A stretch of 18,712 nt of DNA from CAYNTC01 sp964432925 (GCA_964432925.1 CAYSPM010000040.1:1-18712); one strand, 5' to 3'; shown: positions 1-7,701, counted from the stretch's first letter. The notes: a model not told the origin generated them from the sequence alone. A program made the numbers and translations.

Positions 1-5
1 TTTTT

Positions 6-76
6 TGGGGAATAGTGTAACGGTAGCACGACTGACTCTGGATCAGTTAGTTCAGGTTCGAATCCTGGTTCCCCAG
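6..76 (+). tRNA. tRNA-Gln (anticodon CUG)
   Basis: A complete cloverleaf can be folded by eye. The acceptor stem is tggggaa (6-12) with ttcccca (69-75), the anticodon arm actga/tcagt closes the loop ctctgga, giving anticodon CTG, and the T arm carries the ttcgaat loop. The weak U1-A72 pair and G73 discriminator are typical identity elements of bacterial tRNA-Gln. The 3' CCA is not encoded (the next bases are tgg), so it must be added enzymatically. Confidence 0.95.
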
Positions 77-190
77 TGGTTCGACGCGTTCGCAACATTA
101 GTAGATTTGAACAAGTCGAGAGATTGAAAACCTATCAAAGTGTTTCAGCTACAGATTCAAACTTAACACAAATTTTAAGGGGGCTTTGAA

Positions 191-382
191 ATGGGAAAAA
201 TAATACGAAAACCAGGAAGATCTGTGCCTAATAGTGAACCGCAGGAGTATGTCCGATACTGCCCGAATTGCCGCGGGGATCTTTGTGTGCCTAAACCCGA
301 AAAACCACACCGCTATCAATGTGGTGTTTGTGAACGGGAATTTGAGATCAATGATTTATACGTTGAATATGCCATCCAGTAA
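191..382 (+). CDS. Small zinc-ribbon protein, function unknown
   Basis: This 63-residue protein has two CxxC knuckles, C24-P-N-C27 and C44-G-V-C47, separated by 16 residues, the usual layout of a zinc ribbon. C32 is an extra cysteine between them. The N-terminus is basic (KIIRKPGR) and the C-terminal end is short and acidic. There is no signal peptide or membrane segment, so it should be cytoplasmic. The ATG at 191 is supported by a strong Shine-Dalgarno, AAGGGGG at 177-183, seven bases upstream. It sits 114 bases after tRNA-Gln and appears to be a single gene. Such ribbons bind nucleic acid or protein partners, but nothing here shows which. I do not recognise a named family. Confidence 0.7.
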   Translation: MGKIIRKPGRSVPNSEPQEYVRYCPNCRGDLCVPKPEKPHRYQCGVCEREFEINDLYVEYAIQ

Positions 383-477
383 GCTGAACCAGTAGAAACT
401 TGCTCAGGCGGACAGAGCCAATCTGTGTCATCGTGTTTTGTCGTTGGGATTATTTCCGCCGTGTAAGCCGAATTGCA

Positions 478-507
478 TTGCCAGAACGTCAGGGAAAAAC
501 GTAAAAT
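478..507 (+). promoter_or_regulatory. Candidate sigma70 promoter for the fluoride riboswitch leader
   Basis: TTGCCA at 478-483 and TAAAAT at 502-507 are separated by 18 bases. Transcription would start near 514, just before the riboswitch fold, which is where a promoter for this leader is expected. The assignment is by consensus only. Confidence 0.45.
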
Positions 508-522
508 CCTGCTTATATCATC

Positions 523-579
523 AAAGGCGAGAAGGTTTGCCTGAACCGCTTAATAAATAATTGAGCTGATGACCTCTAC
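523..579 (+). ncRNA. Fluoride riboswitch (crcB motif) aptamer
   Basis: The known architecture of the fluoride (crcB) riboswitch can be folded. P1 is GGCGA (526-530) with TTGCC (537-541), closing loop GAAGGT. The linker AACC is followed by stem GCTTAA (548-553) with TTGAGC (561-566). The conserved 3' segment GCTGATGACCTCTAC (565-579) closely matches the characteristic GCUGAUGA...CUAC of this class, as in the Pseudomonas syringae representative recalled from memory. The required pseudoknot forms between AGGT (533-536) in the P1 loop and ACCT (572-575). The next ORF begins like CrcB, the class's usual target, which supports the call independently. Confidence 0.88.
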
Positions 580-602
580 TCGTTGCGGGTAAAGGTTTTT
601 TT
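572..602 (+). terminator. Intrinsic terminator forming the riboswitch expression platform
   Basis: Bases 572-582 pair with 586-596 around a TTG loop: eleven positions, one C-A mismatch and one G-U. Seven T residues follow (596-602). The ACCT at 572-575 pairs here with AGGT at 593-596, but it is also the 3' strand of the aptamer pseudoknot (with AGGT 533-536). The two folds cannot coexist. Fluoride binding would stabilise the pseudoknot and allow read-through, the 'ON' logic known for this class. Confidence 0.82.
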
Positions 603-617
603 GTTTGGAGAACGTCT

Positions 618-776
618 ATGACGAAATTATTGCTGATAGCACTTGGCGGAGGCGTCGGCTCAGTTCCAATAGTCTTGGAAAAAGCAGAAATGAGGAACAA
701 AGACCTGATCCTCATGGGAACATGCAAGAACTGCGGAAAGAAAATTTGCCGGGTCGTTGAGCCAGAAAAAGAATAA
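618..776 (+). pseudogene. Chimeric 52-aa ORF: CrcB N-terminus joined to a Cys-containing tail
   Basis: An ATG at 618, 16 bases after the terminator T-tract and preceded by TTTGGAG, opens a 52-codon frame ending in TAA at 774-776. The first 15 residues, MTKLLLIALGGGVGS, are the canonical start of the CrcB/Fluc fluoride channel (first half of TM1). In real CrcB this is followed by RY/LR and about 105 more residues with three further helices. Here the protein instead continues into a soluble basic stretch with TCKNCGKKIC (residues 35-44; a CxxC plus a third Cys) and an acidic end. No further CrcB sequence follows in any frame. I read it as a deletion or recombination that kept the fluoride-controlled leader and the crcB start codon but replaced the channel body. 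The tail may be the end of another small zinc-binding protein. It could still be translated as a fusion, but channel function is impossible. Confidence 0.65.
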
Positions 777-992
777 GAAAAAATACAGCGAACCAATGAG
801 TGGAGCTAAATTTTGCCAAGGTGGCAAGTATGTGTTTAGCAAATGGATTAAACCATCGCCAAAACTTATGGTTTTGACGATGCCACCCAATGACAAAGAA
901 TGTGTGGCAGCATTAAGCGCAGCGGCTCGACTGAGATCGCCGAAGTCTTGGGGATGAACGTTTAGTCGCTGGAACGCTCGGCGGCGATGCTT
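777..992. other. Non-coding stretch with two stem-loops; possible decayed gene
   Basis: No convincing gene is present. A 66-codon plus-strand frame (757-957) has unremarkable composition and no usable ribosome site. Two clear stem-loops occur: TTGCC/GGCAA around AAGGT (813-827), and a larger one at 854-882 with arms CATCG-C-CAAAAC and GTTTTG-A-CGATG, eleven pairs with one mismatch and a five-base loop. A further GGTGGCA (820-826)/TGCCACC (881-887) pair encloses the intervening region but competes with the other two. The larger hairpin lies about 110 bases beyond the permease stop and, read on the minus strand, could end the efflux transcript, although no long T-run follows it. Confidence 0.5.
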
Positions 993-2261
993 CTATTCGT
1001 GCCTTAAGGCCACGATGGGATCCACCTTGGCGGCGTGCATCGCAGGATACAATCCAAAGATTATGCCAATAGTCATGCTAATGAATAGTGGCAGTAGAAC
1101 GCCTGCCAATGTCATGACCGTCGTCATACCGGAGAAGTACGTTACAAGCAATGGTATCAAAGCCCCCATACCTAATCCTATGATGCCCCCTGCGGTGGAC
1201 AGAACTACCGTCTCGATAAGGAACTGAAAGATAATTTGTCTTCTCTTGGCACCAATAGCACGGCGGATTCCTATCTCGCGGGTGCGTTCCGTCACCGAGG
1301 CGAGCATGATATTCATTATCCCGATCCCTCCAACCAGCAAACTGATGCCCGCAATTGACCCAAGCACTATGTTGAACCTTCGCTTAGTGGCTTCAGCCTG
1401 TTTCAGCAGAGCAAGCGGCACACTTACGACATAGTCTTTCTTTTTGTGAAATCGTTCCAGCATTTTCTCAATGCCCCCTGCTGTAGCCTCAACGTGCTGG
1501 ACGTTATCCACCTGTACAATGATCTGGTGCAGTTCCACCTTCTCCCGTTCAAATGAACCTGATGTCCTTTTCGTAAATATATCGCCGAAGTATACGCGCG
1601 CAACCTCGATGGGAATGTACGCATCTATTTCCTGATCTGGTATTTGGATATTCCCCGCCTGACCGCTTTCGCTCTTAACGATACCGACGATCTCGAACTC
1701 GTCGCCACCGATGCGAATGGTCTGGCCTATTGTGCTCTCGGTGGCCAGGATTTTTCGAGCGCCGAATTCGGTCAGAACCGCCACGGGTGCTTTTTTGGCT
1801 TGATCGGACGGCAGAAGCACTCGACCGGCAATAACCGCCCGAGGCACAAGCTGGAACCATTCGGGCGTCGTCCCGACAACCCGAAGTTCCATTGCTCGCT
1901 CGCGCAGACGTGAGTCCTTGCGCATCAACTTTACCGGCGCCGTCTGTTTAATGTTGCCGAAACTCTCTGCGACCCTGGCTTGGTCCTCATAGGTTAATCC
2001 GTAGATGCTCATGTGAGAATGCTCAGTGCTGGCTTGTTCTTCTTCCGCGGACTTGACCGCCGAGATAATGATGTTATTGCTGCCGAGCTTGCGGATCTGC
2101 TCAAGGGCCTCTTTGCTGGCGCCTTCACCAACAGAGAGCATGGCCACGACGCTTCCAACACCAAAGACGACGCCCAACATAGTCAGAGACGAACGGAGTT
2201 TGTGAAGAAGTAAATTCTCGATACCCAACAGTATATTTCTTGCAATCCTATTGTGCCTCAT
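993..2261 (-). CDS. MacB-type ABC transporter permease (FtsX domain)
   Basis: This 422-residue inner-membrane protein has the MacB/LolE fold. TM1 lies at about 24-46, followed by a large periplasmic MacB-PCD domain (about 47-290), then TM2 (about 296-320), TM3 (about 345-373) and TM4 (about 382-405). The cytoplasmic coupling segment VTERTREIGIRRAIGAKR (323-340) and the ending DPIVALRHE are highly characteristic of the family. It should work as a dimer that transmits ATP hydrolysis through the periplasmic stalk to an adaptor/TolC conduit, a mechanotransmission pump rather than a transmembrane channel. It is the last gene of the operon and overlaps the ATPase gene by 14 bases. The ATPase is a separate polypeptide, unlike E. 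coli MacB where the two are fused. The substrate is not readable: macrolides, peptides, lipoproteins and siderophores are all known for relatives. Confidence 0.93.
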   Translation of the reverse strand: MRHNRIARNILLGIENLLLHKLRSSLTMLGVVFGVGSVVAMLSVGEGASKEALEQIRKLGSNNIIISAVKSAEEEQASTEHSHMSIYGLTYEDQARVAESFGNIKQTAPVKLMRKDSRLRERAMELRVVGTTPEWFQLVPRAVIAGRVLLPSDQAKKAPVAVLTEFGARKILATESTIGQTIRIGGDEFEIVGIVKSESGQAGNIQIPDQEIDAYIPIEVARVYFGDIFTKRTSGSFEREKVELHQIIVQVDNVQHVEATAGGIEKMLERFHKKKDYVVSVPLALLKQAEATKRRFNIVLGSIAGISLLVGGIGIMNIMLASVTERTREIGIRRAIGAKRRQIIFQFLIETVVLSTAGGIIGLGMGALIPLLVTYFSGMTTVMTLAGVLLPLFISMTIGIIFGLYPAMHAAKVDPIVALRHE

Positions 2262-2973
2262 CGGAACCCTCGTCTATGTTGTCAATAATTCCGTCTCTCA
2301 TGTGCAGTTTACTCCTTGCGTATGCCGCAAGGTTCGGTTCGTGGGTGACCATGATTATAGTCTTGCCCTGTTTATTCAGTTTGTTGAGCAGTTTCAGTAT
2401 TTGCTCTCCCGTTGCGGTATCCAGATTACCTGTGGGTTCATCCGCAAAAATGATCTGCGGGTCATTGGCTAATGCTCTGGCAATGGCAACCCTCTGCAGC
2501 TCGCCGCCGGACAGCTCCGCCGGTCGATGATGCAGCCTGTCCGCGAGCCCTACTTCCTCGGCAAGCTCCTTAGCACGTTGGGCACTCCGCGCCGAATCCC
2601 ATCCCAGGTAATAGAGCGGCAGCTCTATGTTGCGTTGAACCGTTAGCTGAAGTATCAGGTTGAAACTCTGGAATATGAACCCAAGGTGCCTGAGTCGAAG
2701 CTCGCTGAGCGAATCATCATCAAGATTACTGACATCCCTATCTTCGAGGAAGTATCGGCCCGAGGTTAACCGATCCAAGCAACCGAGGATGTTCATCATG
2801 GTGCTTTTGCCTGAGCCGCTGGGTCCCATGATGGCCCAGAAGCTGCCCTTTTTGAAAGAGATGGTCACTCCAGCAAGTGCCCGCACTTGTTGGGTTCCCA
2901 TCTGATATATCTTTTGCGCATTCTCCAGCCGGACGATTTCGGAGTTCGTTTCGTTGGGTGACTGTTCTATCAT
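2248..2973 (-). CDS. MacB/LolD-type ABC transporter ATP-binding protein
   Basis: This 241-residue nucleotide-binding subunit has every expected motif: Walker A GPSGSGKST (50-58), Q-loop glutamine 102 in FQSFNL, signature LSGGE (154-158), Walker B IIFADE (174-179), the D-loop GNLD and the switch histidine H211 in VTHEP. The sequence style around LNILGCLD-like and NLxPxLTVxxN positions is that of the MacB/LolD/FtsE group. Its ATG directly abuts the adaptor's stop codon (zero spacing), and its 3' end overlaps the permease start by 14 bases, so translational coupling is likely. It energises the permease encoded next to it. The last 12 residues are acidic and not conserved in the family as far as I know. 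Confidence 0.95.
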   Translation of the reverse strand: MIEQSPNETNSEIVRLENAQKIYQMGTQQVRALAGVTISFKKGSFWAIMGPSGSGKSTMMNILGCLDRLTSGRYFLEDRDVSNLDDDSLSELRLRHLGFIFQSFNLILQLTVQRNIELPLYYLGWDSARSAQRAKELAEEVGLADRLHHRPAELSGGELQRVAIARALANDPQIIFADEPTGNLDTATGEQILKLLNKLNKQGKTIIMVTHEPNLAAYARSKLHMRDGIIDNIDEGSDEAQ

Positions 2974-4872
2974 CTACTGACTCTCTTTTGCGCCTTGCTC
3001 TCGCTGTCTTCGCCCTTCTCCCCCAGGCCCGCCTTGGGACCTCTCCCGCATTTTCTTTCGTTCTTCGGGCGACATATTCTCGAATCTTTGTTTCATCCTT
3101 TCCATCTCTTTCTGTCGTTCTTCGGGTGACATGTTTTGGAATCGCTGCCGCATCCTTTCCCTCTGGTCCGAAGACTCGCCCGGAGGTGATGCTTCTCTGC
3201 CTGGCTGCCCTTGCTGGAGAAGCTGTCGGCTTGCTGAATCATCCGGACCGGCGCTGGCGTCTGTCTTTGTTCCATTGGCTTGTTCAAGCCTCTGGTTTAT
3301 CCCTTGCCTCAAGGTGTCGGAGACATCGCTGGAATCAAGCGAGCTGATGCCGGCCATTTGTGAACCTGGCTCAATGGTCGCGGCTTTTAGCGGAGGTGTC
3401 AGCAAAACGACTTCCCCCTCGGCAAGACCGCTGATGATTTTAACCATTCTGTTATTATCCAGGCCAATCTCGACCTTCCGCTCCTCGATAGATCCGTCTT
3501 TGACAATGTAGAGAGCAGGTTTTCCTCCAACCCGCAAGACCGTCTGAACCGGTACATACACCACATCCTCATATTGCTGGACAATGATCTCCACCTTGCA
3601 GCTCATGCCGGTTCGCAGCGATGGGTCATTACCCTCCAAATATACGTCTGAGTTGTAGACCTTAAGATCCGGATTCATCCACATACTCTGTGGGTCGGGC
3701 AATGGAGCAATGCGCTCGACTGAGCCGAGGAACTTTTTCCCCGGCAATGCGTCTACGGTAATGATGGTAGGAAGTCCCACTCGAACCTTTTCGAGGCTCG
3801 CCTCATGAATGTCCACCTCAGCCATCGACGATGTGGCGGTTGGAAGGTATATCAGCTCTTGGCGTTCGAAAACTTCAACCCCCTCATCCAACGGCGTTCG
3901 ATTGTCGCGCCAGCCCCCTCGTCGGGCACTGGAGGCATAGATTACCATTCCGTCCGCCGGGGCGTATATCTTGGCTTTGTAGATTTGATCCTCGAGCTTA
4001 GCAAGCTTGTCTTTCTGGCGGTTGAATTCGGCCTCTTTTGCCTTGAGGTCCGCCGTCGCTTGAATCACGTTGGCGCTGGATTTGCGCTCCGTACGTTCCA
4101 AAGCCATCTCGGCTTGTCTGACGTCGCTTTCAAGCTGCGCTATATTTCGGCCATAAGTAAACTTCTGTAGGAGATCAAGGTCGTTCTTTGACAACTCAAG
4201 GTCAACTTCTCTACGCTTTTTTCCGAGCCTATCGCCTTCCAATTCGGTCTGAGCGATATACTTTTCCTCATATAGCTTTTGGGACCATTCCAGGGTTTCC
4301 TGGGCCCGCGTAAGCTCTTCTTGCCCCAGTGTTATCCTATTCTGCGCAGCCGCCAATTCGTTTGGGTATTCTCCTTCTTTATACTGCTTCAGGTCCTCTC
4401 GGGCGAATTCGAGTGTGAGCTTGGCTACGTCAATGTCGCTTTCAGCCTGGTTCTTTACCACCGCGAGGTTTTCTTGGGCATTGATATAAGAGGCCTCGAC
4501 ATTTTGCACCCGAATTTGCTGGTCAGTTTTATTGTCTTCGAGGCTGCTGGCATCCAGTTCAACCAGGAGGTCTCCCTTCTTAACGCGGGTACCCTCAGGA
4601 ATGAGCGTGATGATAGACGTTCTTCCCTCGACTTCGTTCTTGATGATAATCTGTTCTCTGGCCTTTATGGTGCCGGATTCCAGCACGCTGATAGTCAAAG
4701 GACCCCTCTTGGCTACAAATGTGGCCATATTGCTCGTGGGATTTTCACTTCCTCGGACTACCTTTAACCATACCACAACAAGGCCGATTGCCACGATGAG
4801 GATGACGGCGCCAATGAGTCTGAAAGATTTTCTACCGTTACCATTGATCTTGTTATTGTTTTTAGCTGTCAT
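2974..4872 (-). CDS. Periplasmic adaptor (MacA/HlyD-type membrane fusion protein)
   Basis: The protein has 632 residues, longer than the usual 370-420 for MacA. One signal-anchor helix lies at about 18-36 after a basic Asn/Lys-rich start. The lipoyl/barrel-sandwich half motif TISVLESGTIKAREQIIIKNEVEGRTSIITLIPEGTRVKKGDLL is recognisable at about 60-105 and its partner at about 300-315 (IYAPADGMVIY). Between them is a long alpha-helical hairpin (about 115-300) rich in Glu, Lys and Leu that would dock onto the outer-membrane factor. A beta-barrel and membrane-proximal domain follow to about residue 500. The last 130 residues are a low-complexity tail with a tandem 19-residue repeat (574-592 and 593-611) built on QRF-x-NMSPEER. 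The gene starts inside the last codons of the upstream gene (11-base overlap) and ends directly at the ATPase ATG. Confidence 0.92.
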   Translation of the reverse strand: MTAKNNNKINGNGRKSFRLIGAVILIVAIGLVVVWLKVVRGSENPTSNMATFVAKRGPLTISVLESGTIKAREQIIIKNEVEGRTSIITLIPEGTRVKKGDLLVELDASSLEDNKTDQQIRVQNVEASYINAQENLAVVKNQAESDIDVAKLTLEFAREDLKQYKEGEYPNELAAAQNRITLGQEELTRAQETLEWSQKLYEEKYIAQTELEGDRLGKKRREVDLELSKNDLDLLQKFTYGRNIAQLESDVRQAEMALERTERKSSANVIQATADLKAKEAEFNRQKDKLAKLEDQIYKAKIYAPADGMVIYASSARRGGWRDNRTPLDEGVEVFERQELIYLPTATSSMAEVDIHEASLEKVRVGLPTIITVDALPGKKFLGSVERIAPLPDPQSMWMNPDLKVYNSDVYLEGNDPSLRTGMSCKVEIIVQQYEDVVYVPVQTVLRVGGKPALYIVKDGSIEERKVEIGLDNNRMVKIISGLAEGEVVLLTPPLKAATIEPGSQMAGISSLDSSDVSDTLRQGINQRLEQANGTKTDASAGPDDSASRQLLQQGQPGREASPPGESSDQRERMRQRFQNMSPEERQKEMERMKQRFENMSPEERKKMRERSQGGPGGEGRRQREQGAKESQ

Positions 4873-6742
4873 AATTTATTTCCTCTGGTGAAAATTCTTC
4901 CCATAATCCCTGTTCGTTCACCTTGAGCAGTCCGAGATCGCGTTGCAGCTCGAGTTCCGCTATACGATAACTTACGACCGCTGCGGTCAAAGAGTTCTGT
5001 GCCGATAGCAGTGCGTCCTGTGCCTCCAGTAAATCGCGGATTTGTATCCTTCCGGCCTCAAGAAACAAGCTGCTGCTTTTTACGCGTTTTTGGGCAACAA
5101 CGACGGACTGCGCCTGGATATTCAGACTTTCCCGAGACTCCAGCAGTGTCCTTAATTCACTACGAACGGACTGCTTGATTTGGTCTTCAAGCGTCTGGAC
5201 ATTTCTTGTGGCCCGCTCCAGATATATAAGGCTGTTGCGATACTCATTTCGTTCCCTGGTTCTTTCGATCGGCAAATCAAGCGAGAGCAGGGCGGAATAT
5301 TGGCCTCCGTCGAAGTTCAGGTTGCCGTTGCCATCGTCGGCCGAAAAGCGAGCCGACCCGCCCAACGTCAACCCCGTTCTTAGAGCATCTGCCTTGACCA
5401 CAACCTGTCTCTGCGCGTCATAAATCTCGCCGTTCGCAACCTGCAAATCCAACCGGTTCTCAAGAGCCAACTTCACCGCCACAGACTCATCGATCTCATA
5501 CGGTCCAGCATCTTCATCTGACGGGGGCTCTAATTCGATGGGTGCATCAGCCGAGGGTATTTGTCTTGTTGTTTCGGTCTTGACTTCGTTCGCAACATCC
5601 TCAACGGTCTTAGCCGCGGGAGCCGCTAACTGCTCCAGGTCGGTCCGGTCAAGCTCTATACGGGCATCCGTTGGAAGGCCGATCGTAGTCTTGAATGAGT
5701 CAAGACGGTTCTTAAGCTGTTCCTGTGCGGATATCCATCGATCACGGGCGCGCAACTCGCTTTGAACAGCCTGGTCCACCTGGATTTCAGACAGTCGGCC
5801 AGCATCGGCAAGACGACGAGACCGCCGGGCCGAGGAAATCAGACTGCGGTAGTTCTCCTCGGCATTTCTCACCTCGTCCATCTGGCGCAGGACTGAGAGG
5901 TATTCGCGAGCGATGCTGACCGCAAAGGTACGCTTGAAGCGTTCGAAATCCAATATCTCGTAGACCACGTTTCGCTCGGCCTGCGTCAGGGGCTCAGTCA
6001 CGATATGTCGGCCGGCGCCTCTTAACAAGGGAATCGATACCGTAGCGTCTGCTGACAGACCCGAAGAGGATGCGCCACCCTGGGTCAATAGATTAACCAA
6101 GTCGATAGCCAGCATCGTGCTAAGGTCGATTCCGTTCTTCAGAGTCCGGCTAAGTTCCATCGTCCCACTGGTTTCGAGATTAGTAACCGTGCTGTCTCCG
6201 GTGGTGTCCGTGCTTAGTTGGCTTGTTGCCTGTGCGCCATAGATATTTCGGAAATTGTTACGCACAAGATCAAGAGATAATGCCGCCCCAAAGACATCCT
6301 CTTTGCGAGATTGATATTCAGGACTATTTAGTGCGCCCACTTGTAGTGCTTGTATCAATGATAACTTGACCGGCTTATTGGGCTCGATGATAAAGGCGTC
6401 CTGGGAACTGCCGGAAGGCTCTGACCATGGGTAATTGAACTCAGGCCAGTGTTTGATGGGTTTGAGTTTGTCTGTGCCCAGCGAGGCATCCGACGAGTAC
6501 ATGAGATTCTGTTCAACTAAAAGTCGACGACGAAGGATATCGCTGGGACGCTCGATGTTAATCTCTTCGGTCTTACCAAGCGCATCCTCTTGTTTTTCAC
6601 GGATTATGTCAAAGCCTACCTTATCTGCCTCGGTTCGGTAATCCGATGGGGACTTACACCCTGATATTGTTAGAAATGTCGCTAAAACCGCAGCCATCAC
6701 AAGGCAGGTTGAGTATTTCAGTTTTTCTCCGGATATTACCAT
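4862..6742 (-). CDS. TolC-type outer-membrane efflux lipoprotein
   Basis: I place the start at the ATG at 6742 (626 aa), because it gives a proper lipoprotein signal: MVISGEKLK, then hydrophobic YSTCLVMAAVLATFLTIS ending in the lipobox ISGC. The frame stays open to a GTG at 6847, but that would bury the signal behind 35 arginine-rich residues. No start has a clear Shine-Dalgarno. The mature protein shows two OEP-family halves: an early segment with LIQALQVGALNSPEYQSRKEDV and a later one with ESVAVKLALENRLDLQVANGEIYDA, each followed by long amphipathic helices, as in TolC/OprM. It is longer than TolC (about 470 residues). An acidic Pro/Glu/Ala linker lies between the halves (about residues 400-440 of the mature numbering). 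It is the first gene of the operon and forms the outer-membrane exit duct. Confidence 0.88.
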   Translation of the reverse strand: MVISGEKLKYSTCLVMAAVLATFLTISGCKSPSDYRTEADKVGFDIIREKQEDALGKTEEINIERPSDILRRRLLVEQNLMYSSDASLGTDKLKPIKHWPEFNYPWSEPSGSSQDAFIIEPNKPVKLSLIQALQVGALNSPEYQSRKEDVFGAALSLDLVRNNFRNIYGAQATSQLSTDTTGDSTVTNLETSGTMELSRTLKNGIDLSTMLAIDLVNLLTQGGASSSGLSADATVSIPLLRGAGRHIVTEPLTQAERNVVYEILDFERFKRTFAVSIAREYLSVLRQMDEVRNAEENYRSLISSARRSRRLADAGRLSEIQVDQAVQSELRARDRWISAQEQLKNRLDSFKTTIGLPTDARIELDRTDLEQLAAPAAKTVEDVANEVKTETTRQIPSADAPIELEPPSDEDAGPYEIDESVAVKLALENRLDLQVANGEIYDAQRQVVVKADALRTGLTLGGSARFSADDGNGNLNFDGGQYSALLSLDLPIERTRERNEYRNSLIYLERATRNVQTLEDQIKQSVRSELRTLLESRESLNIQAQSVVVAQKRVKSSSLFLEAGRIQIRDLLEAQDALLSAQNSLTAAVVSYRIAELELQRDLGLLKVNEQGLWEEFSPEEINYDS

Positions 6743-7133
6743 ATTAAATAATACTTTAAAATTGTACGCAATTATCCCGTTTCTCCCGGGGGAGCCTCGG
6801 CGAGACCTAATGTGCATCCTTAATTTATAATGTGAGCGCAGGGGCACTTCGGTTACATAAGACGCTGGAAATTCTCAATTTATTTCCATTTTGTTCCACT
6901 TTTTGGAGTGCTGAAGGCAAATCTGTCGCAACAGACCCTATGAGCAATCAGCAGAGCGTTGCCGGCTCAGTATGGCTTGGGTTCCCGCTGAGGCCTTTCA
7001 TTCTCCCGGTTTCCGTGGGGTTTTCGTTCCAGCCTTGCAGCTAAGCCCAGCCCCTGCCAGGGTTACACCCATTTTACTCAAATTTTCCCGATAGTGTTCA
7101 TTTTTAGTCACTTAATTGCCAGCTTTTTGAATT
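6743..7133. other. Gene-free upstream region of the efflux operon
   Basis: I see no supported gene here. It should hold the efflux operon promoter on the minus strand, but I found no hexamer pair with good spacing; a TATAAA (minus strand, near 6830) lacks a matching -35. A pyrimidine-rich, possibly decayed segment at about 6960-7070 is unexplained. Confidence 0.4.
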
Positions 7134-7205
7134 CGTATATCGTGAAGCGTATCTCGTATATCGCTAACCGCTTCACGCTTAACGCTTAACGCTTAACGCT
7201 TAAGC
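7134..7205. repeat. Heptamer array A: ten contiguous CG-initial 7-bp units
   Basis: From 7134 to 7203 the sequence divides without gaps into ten 7-mers that all begin with CG: CGTATAT, CGTGAAG, CGTATCT, CGTATAT, CGCTAAC, CGCTTCA and then CGCTTAA four times. The unit changes sequence along the array but the 7-bp register is kept. CGTGAAGCG (7141-7149) and CGCTTCACG (7169-7177) form a perfect 9-bp inverted repeat inside it. Confidence 0.85.
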
Positions 7206-7392
7206 AGGGCCTGTAACTGGCAGATTTCTGTAAGTGAGTCCAGCGAAGAAATCCTTGGAGCACGTGCTCTGCCAAACAAATGGCGGCAGAATACATGTAG
7301 GTTCACCGATGAAGTCAATATCGGGTAAACACAAGGTCTAAAGTTCATGTGGTTGGTATTTGTTGCTTATGTTTACAATTCGAACGTTGAAA
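7206..7392. other. Gene-free spacer between repeat arrays
   Basis: Nothing coding is supported. A short stem, TCTGCC/GGCAGA, occurs around 7270-7292 in otherwise unremarkable sequence. Confidence 0.35.
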
Positions 7393-7470
7393 GGTCTCAG
7401 GGGCCGGGGTTCAGGTATCAGCAGACTTGGTGAAGTATTCTCTGGTCCCCGATCCCTGACCCCCGAATCG
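7393..7470. repeat. Heptamer array B: two facing GC-rich 7-bp arrays
   Basis: The left part (7393-7420) reads GGTCTCA, GGGGCCG, GGGTTCA, GGTATCA. The right part (7443-7470) reads TGGTCCC, CGATCCC, TGACCCC, CGAATCG. The right units are approximately the reverse complement of the left ones, so the two arrays face each other across 22 bases and could form a long imperfect hairpin with many G-C and G-U pairs. The units are degenerate, so the 7-bp register is less certain than in array A. Confidence 0.6.
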
Positions 7471-7570
7471 ATCTTACCGTGTACTGGCCGGATTCCTTGC
7501 AGTGCATTCGGAACACATCGACAAATCCCCAGTTCAGAATATTATTGAGAGCTTTGTGAACTTTAAAATT

Positions 7571-7633
7571 CGTATCTCGTATCTCGTATATCGTATCTCG
7601 TTGAAGATACGCTTCACGCTTCACGCTTCACGG
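7571..7633. repeat. Heptamer array C: CGTATCT units, hairpin, CGCTTCA units
   Basis: The order is CGTATCT, CGTATCT, CGTATAT, CGTATCT, an 11-base junction CGTTGAAGATA, then CGCTTCA three times and CGG. The junction produces a perfect 7-bp hairpin: CGTATCT (7592-7598), loop CGTTGA, AGATACG (7605-7611). Its last 42 bases (7592-7633) recur exactly in array D. Confidence 0.85.
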
Positions 7634-7701
7634 AATGCAGGTGGCCGTGCAAAGTCTCCGGATCATACACATCGATCGGTAGCGGTGCTATGTTGACATC
7701 T

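Noticed and set aside
757..957. Plus-strand 66-codon frame as a gene
   Set aside because: No ribosome site, overlaps the crcB remnant and contains the stem-loops; its residues match no family I recognise.
993..2973. LolCDE lipoprotein exporter
   Set aside because: The ATPase and permease resemble both groups, but co-encoded TolC-like and MacA-like partners point to a tripartite efflux pump.
6743..6847. Longer start (GTG at 6847) for the outer-membrane lipoprotein
   Set aside because: It would add 35 arginine-rich residues before the signal peptide and prevent normal export; the ATG at 6742 gives a proper lipobox signal.
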